Positions 8,026-14,425 are shown, numbered from the stretch's first letter. The stretch is DNA of 15,946 nucleotides from Candidatus Parcubacteria bacterium (GCA_030645645.1 JAUSNC010000044.1:1-15946); one strand, 5' to 3'. Numbers and translations: made by a program. Notes: generated from the sequence alone by a model not told the origin.

Positions 8026-8775
8026 ATGAAAAAAAATATTATCATTGCCAATTGGAAATGCAACCCTGAAACGCAGGAAGAAGCAAAACGTTTGTTTGAA
8101 GAAATAAAAAACGGGATAGAAAACAGCAATACAGAGGTTATTATTTGCCCGCCTGTAATCTTTTTAACAGCCGTCAGTTTCAAGGAGTCTGGAATAAAAA
8201 TCGGCGGGCAGGATTGTTTTTGGGAAAACAAAGGTGCCTTCACGGGTCAGATTTCTCCTTCAATGCTAAAAGATGCTGGGTGCGAATATGTGATTATCGG
8301 CCATTCCGAAAGAAGAAAAATCGGGGAAACAGATGAAGAAATAAATAAAAAATTAAAAGTTGCTCTTAATGCGGGATTGAAGCCAATATTGTGCGTAGGG
8401 GAAGGCAGTGAAGAAAGAGAAAAGAACCAGGCCCACGATACTGTTAAAAAACAGCTGGAAAACGCGCTTTCCAATATTGAATCTGTAATAAAAAATTCGG
8501 ATTCCTTTATTATTGCTTACGAACCAGTTTGGGCTATAGGATCAGGTAATCCGTGTTCCTTTGAAGAGGCAGAGGATATGAGTATTTTTATACAAAAAAC
8601 AGCGCGTGAACTATTAGGCGTCTCTCCGGTAAGAAAGATAATTGTTATTTACGGAGGCAGTGTTGATGAAAGCAACGCAAAAGACTATATCACAAAATCA
8701 AAAATGGAGGGTTTGCTGGTTGGAGGAGCTTCTATAAATTCCGAGAAGTTTATAAAAATAATCAATTCAATTTAA
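8026..8775 (+). CDS. tpiA: Triosephosphate isomerase
   Basis: Interconverts dihydroxyacetone phosphate and glyceraldehyde-3-phosphate in glycolysis, in the cytoplasm. 249 residues, the standard size for a TIM barrel. Catalytic residues are all present: Asn9 and Lys11 in NWKCN, His93 in IGHSERR (91-97), and Glu166 in YEPVWAIGSG (165-174). Phosphate-binding YGGSV (209-213) and GLLVGGAS (229-236) follow. The start is the first ATG, 3 nt after the upstream stop; no Shine-Dalgarno site is seen, and reinitiation from the membrane-protein gene is likely. It is the last gene of the four-gene run. The stop is 5 nt from the stop of the converging ABC permease gene, with no recognisable terminator between them. 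Confidence 0.98.
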   Translation: MKKNIIIANWKCNPETQEEAKRLFEEIKNGIENSNTEVIICPPVIFLTAVSFKESGIKIGGQDCFWENKGAFTGQISPSMLKDAGCEYVIIGHSERRKIGETDEEINKKLKVALNAGLKPILCVGEGSEEREKNQAHDTVKKQLENALSNIESVIKNSDSFIIAYEPVWAIGSGNPCSFEEAEDMSIFIQKTARELLGVSPVRKIIVIYGGSVDESNAKDYITKSKMEGLLVGGASINSEKFIKIINSI

Positions 8776-8780
8776 AACAA

Positions 8781-10019
8781 TTATTCGTATCTTAAGGCTT
8801 CAATTGGGCTTTTCAGCGATGCCTGGCGGGCCGGATAAAGTCCAAAAATCAAACCGACCATTGTTGCAACCCCAATGCCGAGCAAGGCGGCTGACACGGG
8901 AAATACGAAAACCCATCCTGAAGAAACTACTTTTGTCAGTATTAACGAAGTAGCAAAAGAGAGAAGAGCGCCTAAAATTATTCCCGCAATTCCGCCGATC
9001 ACCGTGAGAATTATTGATTCCAGAAGAAACTGGACTAAAATATCTTTTTCAGTGGCGCCGATTGATTTTCGCAGACCGATTTCGCGGGTTCTTTCAAATA
9101 CTGATACAAGCATTATATTCATTATGCCAATACCTCCGACCACCAGAGAAATGGCTGCAACCGAGAGCAGAAGAACGGTTAATATTCCCGTTACATTACT
9201 GACGCGGCTGGCTACATCTGCCTGCGTCATTGCGTGAAAATCGTCTTTGGAAGGATCTTGTATATTATGGCTTTCCCGCAAAGCCTGTTCAATATTGTTT
9301 TTGATCGAGTCAATTTCTTTTTCATTTTCCACCTGAACGATTATGGAATTAAAGAAGTTCGTACCAATAAGATATTGCTGGGCGGTGGTGTAGGGTATTG
9401 TGATAGTTTCGTCAACGTTAAAAAGGGAAACCTGGCCTTTAGGCGGAAGCACTCCTAAAACGCGAAAAGTTTTTCCCTTAATTTTTATTTTCTCTCCCAC
9501 TGCGTCTGACGGTCCAAAAAGCTTTCTTTTTATTTCTGATCCCAGTACGGCGACATTTGCCCTTTGTTTAACATCATCTTCGCTGAAAGTGGTTCCCTGT
9601 AAAGGATAAATTTCCAGTATTTCTGCAAGAAGTTCTGAAGCGCCGAGAACCGTGGCCCGGGTAGTATTGTTTTCATAAGCAGTATTTACTATCTGCACTA
9701 CTATCGGAGTTAAATTTTTTATTCCTTGGATTCTTTCAGGATTTTTAAGCATATCCACATCTTTCTGTTTTAATGAATCGGTAAAAATTTCCGTAAAGCT
9801 GGAAGGCCCTTCTGGTTCTCTGCCTGGCTCTATTATTATTGTTTGAGAACCCAGTCCTTTGATCTGTTGTAAAATAAGGTCTTGCGCCCCCTGTCCTATG
9901 GACATAACTAAAATAATAGCGGTGATGCCTATAACTATTCCTAAGATTGTCAGGATGGATCGGGATTGGTGGTTTTTTAATCCTTTTAAGGCTGTTGTAA
10001 AACTGTGTTTTAATATCAT
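8781..10019 (-). CDS. ABC transporter permease, MacB/FtsX type
   Basis: Membrane subunit of a type VII (MacB/LolC-like) ABC system. 412 residues. Layout: one N-terminal membrane helix (about 21-41), a large external MacB periplasmic-core-like domain (about 45-270), then three helices of the FtsX domain (about 277-303, 328-356, 371-394). Typical signatures are seen: GIVIGITAII, GGIGIMNIMLVSVFERTREIG (295-315), RKSIGAT (317-323), and the ending GLYPARQASLKSPIEALRYE (393-412). It is last in the adaptor-ATPase-permease operon; the ATG is 4 nt after the ATPase stop in the context TAG-AAAT-ATG. Such systems use ATP to move substrates across or out of the membrane by mechanotransmission rather than by a channel. 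Substrate unknown: peptides, lipids or toxic compounds are all possible. Confidence 0.93.
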   Translation of the reverse strand: MILKHSFTTALKGLKNHQSRSILTILGIVIGITAIILVMSIGQGAQDLILQQIKGLGSQTIIIEPGREPEGPSSFTEIFTDSLKQKDVDMLKNPERIQGIKNLTPIVVQIVNTAYENNTTRATVLGASELLAEILEIYPLQGTTFSEDDVKQRANVAVLGSEIKRKLFGPSDAVGEKIKIKGKTFRVLGVLPPKGQVSLFNVDETITIPYTTAQQYLIGTNFFNSIIVQVENEKEIDSIKNNIEQALRESHNIQDPSKDDFHAMTQADVASRVSNVTGILTVLLLSVAAISLVVGGIGIMNIMLVSVFERTREIGLRKSIGATEKDILVQFLLESIILTVIGGIAGIILGALLSFATSLILTKVVSSGWVFVFPVSAALLGIGVATMVGLIFGLYPARQASLKSPIEALRYE

Positions 10020-10028
10020 ATTTCTATT
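10017..10028 (-). repeat. Shared gene junction motif, ATPase-permease copy
   Basis: On the - strand this reads AATAGAAATATG: the TAG stop of the ATPase, AAAT, then the ATG of the permease. The same 12 nt occurs at 10732-10743 at the other junction of the operon. No Shine-Dalgarno site accompanies either copy. It may be a reinitiation-friendly junction, or chance in AT-rich DNA. Confidence 0.5.
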
Positions 10029-10734
10029 TGATAAAATTATCTCCGGCTCTTCTCCTGCCGTTTACTAATTCGTCGCTTTCAATTTTTCCGTCGCGAAGAC
10101 GGATAATGCGCTGGGCATGTTCGGCAGTATAAGTTTCATGTGTGATCAGGATGACAGTGTATCCTTTTTCTTCGTTAAGTTTTTGGATTGTTTTCATAAT
10201 CATCTGGCCAGATTTTGAATCCAGATTTCCTGTCGGTTCATCGGCAAAAATAACCTCCGCGTTGTTCACTAGCGCCCTAGCAATGGCCGCGCGCTGTTTT
10301 TCTCCGCCGGAAAGCTTGGAAGATTCGTGGTTTATTCTATGTGAAAGACCCACTGCTTCAATGGCTTTTATTGTCATCTCTCTCCATAACGATTCTTTTA
10401 CGCCGGAATAAAGAAGCGGCAGTTGAACATTTTCAAATACCGTTGATTTTGGAAGCAGATTGAAAGCCTGGAATATAAATCCCATTTTTTCATTTCTTAC
10501 GCGGGCAATTTCATCTGTTTTATAATCTGAGATAGTTTTTCCTTCAAAATGATATTCGCCTTTGGTTTGAATATCCAAAAATCCCAAAATATGCAAAAGA
10601 GTTGATTTGCCAGATCCCGACGGTCCCATTATGGCCGTGAATTCTCCTTTGTTTATTGAGAGGGAGATTCCCTGTAGGGCCTGGGTTCCGTCAGGATAAT
10701 TTTTTTCCAAATTTTTAGCTTCAATAAACGCCAT
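10024..10734 (-). CDS. ABC transporter ATP-binding protein, LolD/MacB type
   Basis: Cytoplasmic ATPase that drives the adjacent FtsX-type permease. 236 residues, normal length. Seen: a Walker A GPSGSGKST (37-45), Q-loop Gln89 in FIFQAFNLLP, ABC signature LSGGEKQR (141-148), Walker B VIFADEP (161-167) with catalytic Glu166, the D-loop GNLD (169-172) and switch His199 in LITHE. The FNLLP and PTGNLDSKSG spelling is typical of the LolD/MacB/FtsE subgroup rather than importer ATPases. The start lies 4 nt after the adaptor stop, and the stop lies 4 nt before the permease ATG, so the three proteins are surely made together. The C-terminus carries a basic tail (GRRRAGDNFIK) of no recognised role. Confidence 0.96.
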   Translation of the reverse strand: MAFIEAKNLEKNYPDGTQALQGISLSINKGEFTAIMGPSGSGKSTLLHILGFLDIQTKGEYHFEGKTISDYKTDEIARVRNEKMGFIFQAFNLLPKSTVFENVQLPLLYSGVKESLWREMTIKAIEAVGLSHRINHESSKLSGGEKQRAAIARALVNNAEVIFADEPTGNLDSKSGQMIMKTIQKLNEEKGYTVILITHETYTAEHAQRIIRLRDGKIESDELVNGRRRAGDNFIK

Positions 10735-10743
10735 ATTTCTATT
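10732..10743 (-). repeat. Shared gene junction motif, adaptor-ATPase copy
   Basis: On the - strand this reads AATAGAAATATG, with the TAG stop of the adaptor, AAAT and the ATG of the ATPase. It is identical over 12 nt to 10017-10028. The flanking codons differ, so the identity is confined to the junction. Confidence 0.5.
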
Positions 10744-12283
10744 CAGAAAACGTGATTACCTCGTCGTTTTCTTTAAGGCCTTCAATAATTTCAATATTGC
10801 CGGCGGATCCGCGCAATCCGGTTTTTACTTTTATTTCCTTTTGAATTCCGTTCTCCAAAATTTGTACTGTTTTTTCTCCGTCTTTTGTTATCACCGCCCG
10901 CTGGGGGATAGTAATCACGTTTTCCCGTTCATCGGTCAATATGTCTATATTTGCTGTCATGCCGGGTTTCATTATTTCTTCTTTTTCCGTAATTTGAAGA
11001 GTAATCTTATATGTCGCTACGCCTTCCAAAATAGTTTCCGCCGGATCTATTGCGATAACCTTGGCTTCAAAAACAACATCATTTCCGTAGGCATCCAGCG
11101 TTATCTTAGCAGAATCTCCGATAGTAATTTTGGCAATATCCACTTCCGGAACATTTGCTTCAATTTGGAATTTTGCCTCAGAAATAATAGATATTAAAGG
11201 AGCGTTGGCAGAAACTATTTCGCCTGCTTTAGCATCCTGTTTGGTAATAATGCCGTCAATCGGGGAGAAAAGAATAGTTTTTGCCAGCTGGGCTTCCGCG
11301 TTTTGAATATTTGCTTCAGCTTCGCTGATTTTGGCTTTCTGGCCGTTAATTTGCTCTGCAGGAGTGCCTGCCTGATCCAAAAGAAGCTCCTTTTCCGCAA
11401 GAGTAACATCGGCCTGGGCCCCTCTGAATTTTTCATCGGCGGCGGAAAGATTGACAACTGCCGTATTAATATTGGTTCTTGCGGTTGAAATGTCCGTTTT
11501 CCAGGCATCAACCGTTGTTTTTGAAAAACTTACCACGGCATTTGGATCGGTTACGGAGAGTGCAACCATATCCAGCAATGATTTTATCTGATTAAGATTA
11601 TTCTCTGCAGAATCAACATATAAGGGGAGATTGTTTTCAATAGTTAACCCATCAAGGGACGCTTTCCAGCTGATTAGGATATTTTCAACAATAGTTCTTT
11701 GCCATTCAATATCGGTTTTTTGTTGGGAACTAACAAAGATATTTATTTGCGGACTGGAACTGCGGGGATTTGTGAAAAGCTGGTCGGCTTTGTTTCTGAT
11801 TGCGTCATCGGATTTTGTGTAAGCATCCTGCATTTTATCAACGAGATTTTTTTTGGCGTCTTCCAACGCTATTTTTGCGCTTTCAACTTTAGCTTCCTGA
11901 ACCTGTATTTCTTCCGGGCGGGTTCCGGCTTCAAGGTTTGCGAGTTCCGCTTTTTGGACATTCAAGGCCGCTTTATACTGCGAAAGCTGGGCAATAACAT
12001 CGGAATTTTGCAAAGCGGATAATATTTGGCCAGCTTTGACTTTATCGCCGACATTCACGTAAATAACGGAAATTTTACCTGTCTTTTCAAAAGCAAGATT
12101 TATAGTTTCCGCCGGCTTTACCCGGCCGGTAACGTTTACTTCCTGGACAATATTTTCTCTTTTTGCCAAGACAAAATCAACTGCCGGCTTTTTTGATCCG
12201 CCAAGAATTGAGGCTAATCCTATAATAACTATGATAACGGCGGCAGAAGCGATAAAATAACGGTTTTTTAGAAATTGAATCAT
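10739..12283 (-). CDS. Efflux adaptor (membrane fusion / HlyD-MacA family) with an inserted helical region
   Basis: Anchored external adaptor expected to work with the following ATPase and permease. 514 residues, longer than the usual 350-420. Order: short cytoplasmic start and one membrane helix (about 10-28); first half of the barrel and lipoyl-like domains (about 36-95, with the GKISVIYVNVGDKVKAGQIL stretch); first helical arm (about 97-150); an extra, mostly helical region (about 150-295); second arm (about 296-335); second lipoyl half starting FSPIDGIITKQDAKAGEIV (339-357); beta-barrel (about 370-450, MKPGMTANIDI); and a membrane-proximal domain (about 455-514). Segments 113-147 and 299-333 resemble each other (13 of 35 identical by eye) and flank the insertion. 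It is first gene of the operon, with a strong - strand promoter upstream. No outer-membrane partner gene is seen. Confidence 0.9.
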   Translation of the reverse strand: MIQFLKNRYFIASAAVIIVIIGLASILGGSKKPAVDFVLAKRENIVQEVNVTGRVKPAETINLAFEKTGKISVIYVNVGDKVKAGQILSALQNSDVIAQLSQYKAALNVQKAELANLEAGTRPEEIQVQEAKVESAKIALEDAKKNLVDKMQDAYTKSDDAIRNKADQLFTNPRSSSPQINIFVSSQQKTDIEWQRTIVENILISWKASLDGLTIENNLPLYVDSAENNLNQIKSLLDMVALSVTDPNAVVSFSKTTVDAWKTDISTARTNINTAVVNLSAADEKFRGAQADVTLAEKELLLDQAGTPAEQINGQKAKISEAEANIQNAEAQLAKTILFSPIDGIITKQDAKAGEIVSANAPLISIISEAKFQIEANVPEVDIAKITIGDSAKITLDAYGNDVVFEAKVIAIDPAETILEGVATYKITLQITEKEEIMKPGMTANIDILTDERENVITIPQRAVITKDGEKTVQILENGIQKEIKVKTGLRGSAGNIEIIEGLKENDEVITFSE

Positions 12284-12313
12284 AAGTTTATGTTAAGACT
12301 GATTAATTTTGTT

Positions 12314-12342
12314 ATTATATCTGTTTTCAGGATTATTGTTAA
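12314..12342 (-). promoter_or_regulatory. Strong sigma70-type promoter for the ABC export operon
   Basis: On the - strand, TTAACA (plus coordinates 12342-12337) lies 17 nt before TATAAT (12319-12314), near consensus. The predicted start is about 12307, giving a leader of about 24 nt without a clear Shine-Dalgarno site before the ATG at 12283. A weaker TAACAT (12295-12290), 6 nt before the ATG, could serve as an alternative leaderless -10. The -35 overlaps the one proposed for mnmA. Confidence 0.7.
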
Positions 12343-12373
12343 TTTTAAAAATATATTCTATTATACTTAATCT
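12339..12373 (+). promoter_or_regulatory. Promoter for mnmA, apparently leaderless
   Basis: TATACT at 12362-12367 is a good -10. The -35 at 17-bp spacing is only TTAATT (12339-12344). The expected start, 7 nt after the box, is 12374, the A of the mnmA ATG. It shares bases with the divergent ABC-operon -35. Confidence 0.6.
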
Positions 12374-13429
12374 ATGTTAAAAATATTGGAAAAAAAGAGG
12401 GTTCTAGTGGCGATGTCCGGCGGAGTTGATAGTTCGGTGTCGGCGGCTCTTCTGAAAAAAGCCGGTTTTCAGGTTGCAGGCGTTTTTTTGCGCTGTTACG
12501 AACAAGGTGGCTGCGGAACAATTGAAGACCTTTCAATGGCCCGCCTGGCATCGGACAAAATCGGCATTCCTTTTTACGTTTTTGATTTCAGAAAAGAATA
12601 TAAAAATAAGGTAATAGATTATTTCATAAAAGGTTATGCAAGTGGCAAAACTCCCAATCCCGACATTGTATGCAATAGCGAAATAAAATTCAATCTTCTT
12701 TTTAAAAAAGCGATGGCTCTAGGTTTTGATTATTTGGCCACCGGCCATTATGCGAATATAAAAAAACACGGAAAAAAACTCCGTATTTTAAAAGGAAAAG
12801 ATCCGAATAAGGACCAGTCTTATTTTCTTTACGCTTTAAACCCCGAGGTTTTGCCAAAGCTGATTTTTCCCGTAGGTAAATATATGAAGAAAGATGTTAG
12901 AGGGATTGCAAAAAAATTCGGCTTGCCGAACGCAAAAAGAAAAGACAGCCAGGGAATTTGTTTTATAGGTAAGGTTAAATTATATGATTTTTTGAAAGAT
13001 TTTCTGCCTCCAAGGCAAGGGAAAATAATAGATGACAAGGGAGATATACTGGGCAAGCATAAAGGCTTTTATTATTACACCATAGGCCAGAGAAAAGGCC
13101 TCAATTTATCCGGCGGTCCTTACTATATATATAAGACAGACAGCAAGAAAAACATCGTCTTCGTTACTAAAAAGAAGAGTAAACTGGACAAAAAAGAGGT
13201 TTTTATAAGCGATTTAAAATGGTTTTCCGATAAAGGACCGGATTTGCCTTTACGGGTTAATGCGAAAATAAGATACCGCCACAAAGGAGCAAGCGCAAGA
13301 TTGATTAAAAAATCAAATTCAAAATTTCTTTTAGTTTTTAATAAACCCCAATGGGCTATTGCTCCCGGCCAATCCGCGGTATTTTACAAAGGCAACGAAC
13401 TCCTCGGCGGCGGAATAATTTGTAACTGA
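12374..13429 (+). CDS. mnmA: tRNA-specific 2-thiouridylase MnmA
   Basis: Adds sulfur to position 2 of the wobble uridine in tRNAs for Lys, Glu and Gln, using ATP and a sulfur relay. 351 residues, usual length. The PP-loop SGGVDSS (15-21) binds ATP. Cys100 in NPDIVCNSEIKF and Cys196 in KDSQGICFIG (190-199) are the catalytic pair. TGHYA (123-127), DQSYFLY (147-153) and YYTIGQRKGL (234-243) are family signatures, and the C-terminal barrel carries APGQSAVFY near the end. The predicted transcription start coincides with the ATG. It diverges from the ABC operon with 90 nt between. Beyond two small genes lies alaS; mnmA and alaS are also near neighbours in Firmicutes. A second potential start codon is not needed. 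Confidence 0.97.
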   Translation: MLKILEKKRVLVAMSGGVDSSVSAALLKKAGFQVAGVFLRCYEQGGCGTIEDLSMARLASDKIGIPFYVFDFRKEYKNKVIDYFIKGYASGKTPNPDIVCNSEIKFNLLFKKAMALGFDYLATGHYANIKKHGKKLRILKGKDPNKDQSYFLYALNPEVLPKLIFPVGKYMKKDVRGIAKKFGLPNAKRKDSQGICFIGKVKLYDFLKDFLPPRQGKIIDDKGDILGKHKGFYYYTIGQRKGLNLSGGPYYIYKTDSKKNIVFVTKKKSKLDKKEVFISDLKWFSDKGPDLPLRVNAKIRYRHKGASARLIKKSNSKFLLVFNKPQWAIAPGQSAVFYKGNELLGGGIICN

Positions 13430-13442
13430 TCCGGGATTAGTT
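13424..13442 (+). terminator. Possible weak terminator of mnmA
   Basis: AACTGATC (13424-13431) pairs with GATTAGTT (13435-13442), with one G-U pair, around a CGG loop. A T-run starts 6 nt later (13449-13454), which is late for an ideal terminator. The stem covers the TGA stop (13427-13429) and touches the next promoter's -35. Confidence 0.35.
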
Positions 13443-13470
13443 TGACTATTTTTTAATTATTTTGTATATT
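13442..13470 (+). promoter_or_regulatory. Sigma70-type promoter for the first orphan gene
   Basis: TTGACT (13442-13447), a 17-nt spacer, and TATATT (13465-13470): both boxes are 5 of 6 to consensus. The start is expected near 13477, giving a leader of about 19 nt that holds a GGAG site. Confidence 0.7.
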
Positions 13471-13483
13471 TTAAAAACAAAAT

Positions 13484-13487
13484 GGAG
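13484..13487 (+). promoter_or_regulatory. Shine-Dalgarno site of the first orphan gene
   Basis: GGAG lies 8 nt before the ATG at 13496 and decides that start. Its first G is also the last base of an out-of-frame ATG (13482), which opens a 5-codon frame ending in TGA at 13497-13499, overlapping the gene's ATG. Confidence 0.65.
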
Positions 13488-13495
13488 ATATTGGA

Positions 13496-14008
13496 ATGAA
13501 TATTTTAGAAACAGTGGCTCCTTTCTTTCCTCTTGTTTATCAGCAAAGCGGAGAACAGCTCGGTTTCGTGAATAAAAATAGCGGGGTTGTTGAATATCCT
13601 CAACCGGCACCCGTCCAGCACATTATCAATAAAGAAATTGAAGAAGAGAGAAAAAGAGCAATGGATGGTTGGTTAAGCCTGCACATCCGCCCGAGTAATA
13701 TCGGCTCTTCAGAACCTTCTCCAATAGATAGCATAATTGCGCATTTCAGAGGGGTTTCTGCAATTATTGTGACTCTCAAAGGAATACATGAGGTTAGGCC
13801 GGTAGAGTTGCGGTCCAGTAAGGAATTTAAGGAATTAGATGACAGGGCGTGGAAAACCGCCGAAGTTTTATCTAAAACTGCGGTAGAGATGCCTAAAAGT
13901 TATAAAAGGAAAAATAAGATTTTCTTCTGGGCAAGGATTCTTAGCAACGAACTAGAAGTTGTGATAACTTTTCACGGTTCTCCTCTTAGCCAGAGTATTT
14001 CCAGATAA
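13496..14008 (+). CDS. Unrecognised protein, 170 residues
   Basis: I do not recognise this protein. It is a real gene by its context: a good promoter, a GGAG site 8 nt before the ATG, and a perfect terminator at the stop. Residues 1-40 are hydrophobic and aromatic at first (AFLs such as VAPFFPLVY) and then proline-containing (YPQPAPVQ), but there is no clean signal peptide or lipobox. Residues 43-60 form an acidic-basic helix (INKEIEEERKRAMDGWL). The rest alternates strands and helices: SIIAHFRGVSAIIVTLKGIHEVRP (79-102), a charged helix (105-125), and KIFFWARIL and ELEVVITFH (141-160), suggesting a small alpha/beta domain with strand pairing at the C-terminus. No cysteines and no obvious catalytic motif are seen. 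It is probably cytoplasmic or peripheral. Confidence 0.75.
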   Translation: MNILETVAPFFPLVYQQSGEQLGFVNKNSGVVEYPQPAPVQHIINKEIEEERKRAMDGWLSLHIRPSNIGSSEPSPIDSIIAHFRGVSAIIVTLKGIHEVRPVELRSSKEFKELDDRAWKTAEVLSKTAVEMPKSYKRKNKIFFWARILSNELEVVITFHGSPLSQSISR

Positions 14009-14037
14009 TATATCAAGACTAACTTGATATATTTTTT
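14008..14037 (+). terminator. Strong Rho-independent terminator of the first orphan gene
   Basis: ATATATCAAG (14008-14017) and CTTGATATAT (14023-14032) form a perfect 10-bp stem around ACTAA, followed by T's to 14037. The stem begins on the last base of the TAA stop codon. Confidence 0.85.
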
Positions 14038-14043
14038 ATTTAT

Positions 14044-14072
14044 TTGACTAATTTAGGCCTTTAACATAAGCT
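14044..14072 (+). promoter_or_regulatory. Probable promoter of the second orphan gene
   Basis: TTGACT (14044-14049), identical to the -35 of the previous gene, is followed at 17 nt by a poor -10, TAAGCT (14067-14072). The predicted start is near 14079. The -35 is convincing; the -10 is weak. Confidence 0.45.
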
Positions 14073-14078
14073 AATTTT

Positions 14079-14082
14079 AGGA
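14079..14082 (+). promoter_or_regulatory. Shine-Dalgarno site of the second orphan gene
   Basis: AGGA lies 7 nt before the ATG at 14090. An out-of-frame ATG at 14085 opens a 2-codon frame whose TGA (14091-14093) overlaps the gene's ATG. Confidence 0.55.
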
Positions 14083-14089
14083 ATATGAA

Positions 14090-14401
14090 ATGAAAGGAAA
14101 TTCGGATTTCGATCCTAAAAAAGTGGCAGAATGCGAAATCGGATGGTGGAAAGCGCATAACGAAAAAGACTATAATGAAGTTATCAACCAGATGGCCGCT
14201 GAATATATGCACCTTTTCGGCATAAGATATAAAATTGCAAAAAAAGTTGTGCTATTTAGAATAAAAGCGGCCAAGGAGCATGATCTCGCTGAAAAAGATG
14301 GAATTACAAAACAAGAAGCGGATGCGCACTGGAAATCAGCAAGAAAATTCGCGGAACAACATTTTCAAATGCTCAAAGACGCCATTAACGATTTAATATA
14401 G
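14090..14401 (+). CDS. Unrecognised small helical protein, 103 residues
   Basis: I do not recognise a named family. The protein looks wholly alpha-helical: helix 1 about 9-24 (KKVAECEIGWWKAHN), helix 2 about 26-43, helix 3 about 46-68 (KIAKKVVLFRIKAAKEHDLAEK) and helix 4 about 73-102. Histidines and acids recur at helix positions: E16, H23, D26, E38, H41, E63-H64-D65, H80, H91. The aromatic WW-x-AH-x-x-KD start and the AAKEHDLAE segment look like conserved family motifs, perhaps of a Patescibacteria-specific family, but this is an impression only. A helical bundle that binds metal or a nucleic acid partner would fit and is unproven. There is no signal peptide or membrane helix. It has its own ribosome site and a perfect terminator at the stop, between an orphan gene and alaS. 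Confidence 0.75.
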   Translation: MKGNSDFDPKKVAECEIGWWKAHNEKDYNEVINQMAAEYMHLFGIRYKIAKKVVLFRIKAAKEHDLAEKDGITKQEADAHWKSARKFAEQHFQMLKDAINDLI

Positions 14402-14425
14402 CCATATAAAATTGGCTATTTTTTT
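14398..14425 (+). terminator. Strong Rho-independent terminator of the second orphan gene
   Basis: ATAGCCA (14398-14404) and TGGCTAT (14413-14419) form a perfect 7-bp stem around an 8-nt loop, followed by T's to 14425. The stem contains the TAG stop codon (14399-14401). Confidence 0.85.

Noticed and set aside
8145..8336. A 63-codon + strand frame inside tpiA
   Set aside because: It is an out-of-frame shadow of a fully conserved tpiA, without its own start context.
7556..13429. Recoded UGA (Gly), as known in SR1/Gracilibacteria
   Set aside because: TGA ends galT and mnmA at the expected protein lengths, and no in-frame TGA interrupts a conserved gene.
13442..14425. The two orphan genes as a toxin-antitoxin pair
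   Set aside because: They are separated by a strong terminator and have separate promoters, and neither shows a known toxin or antitoxin motif; linkage like an operon is absent.
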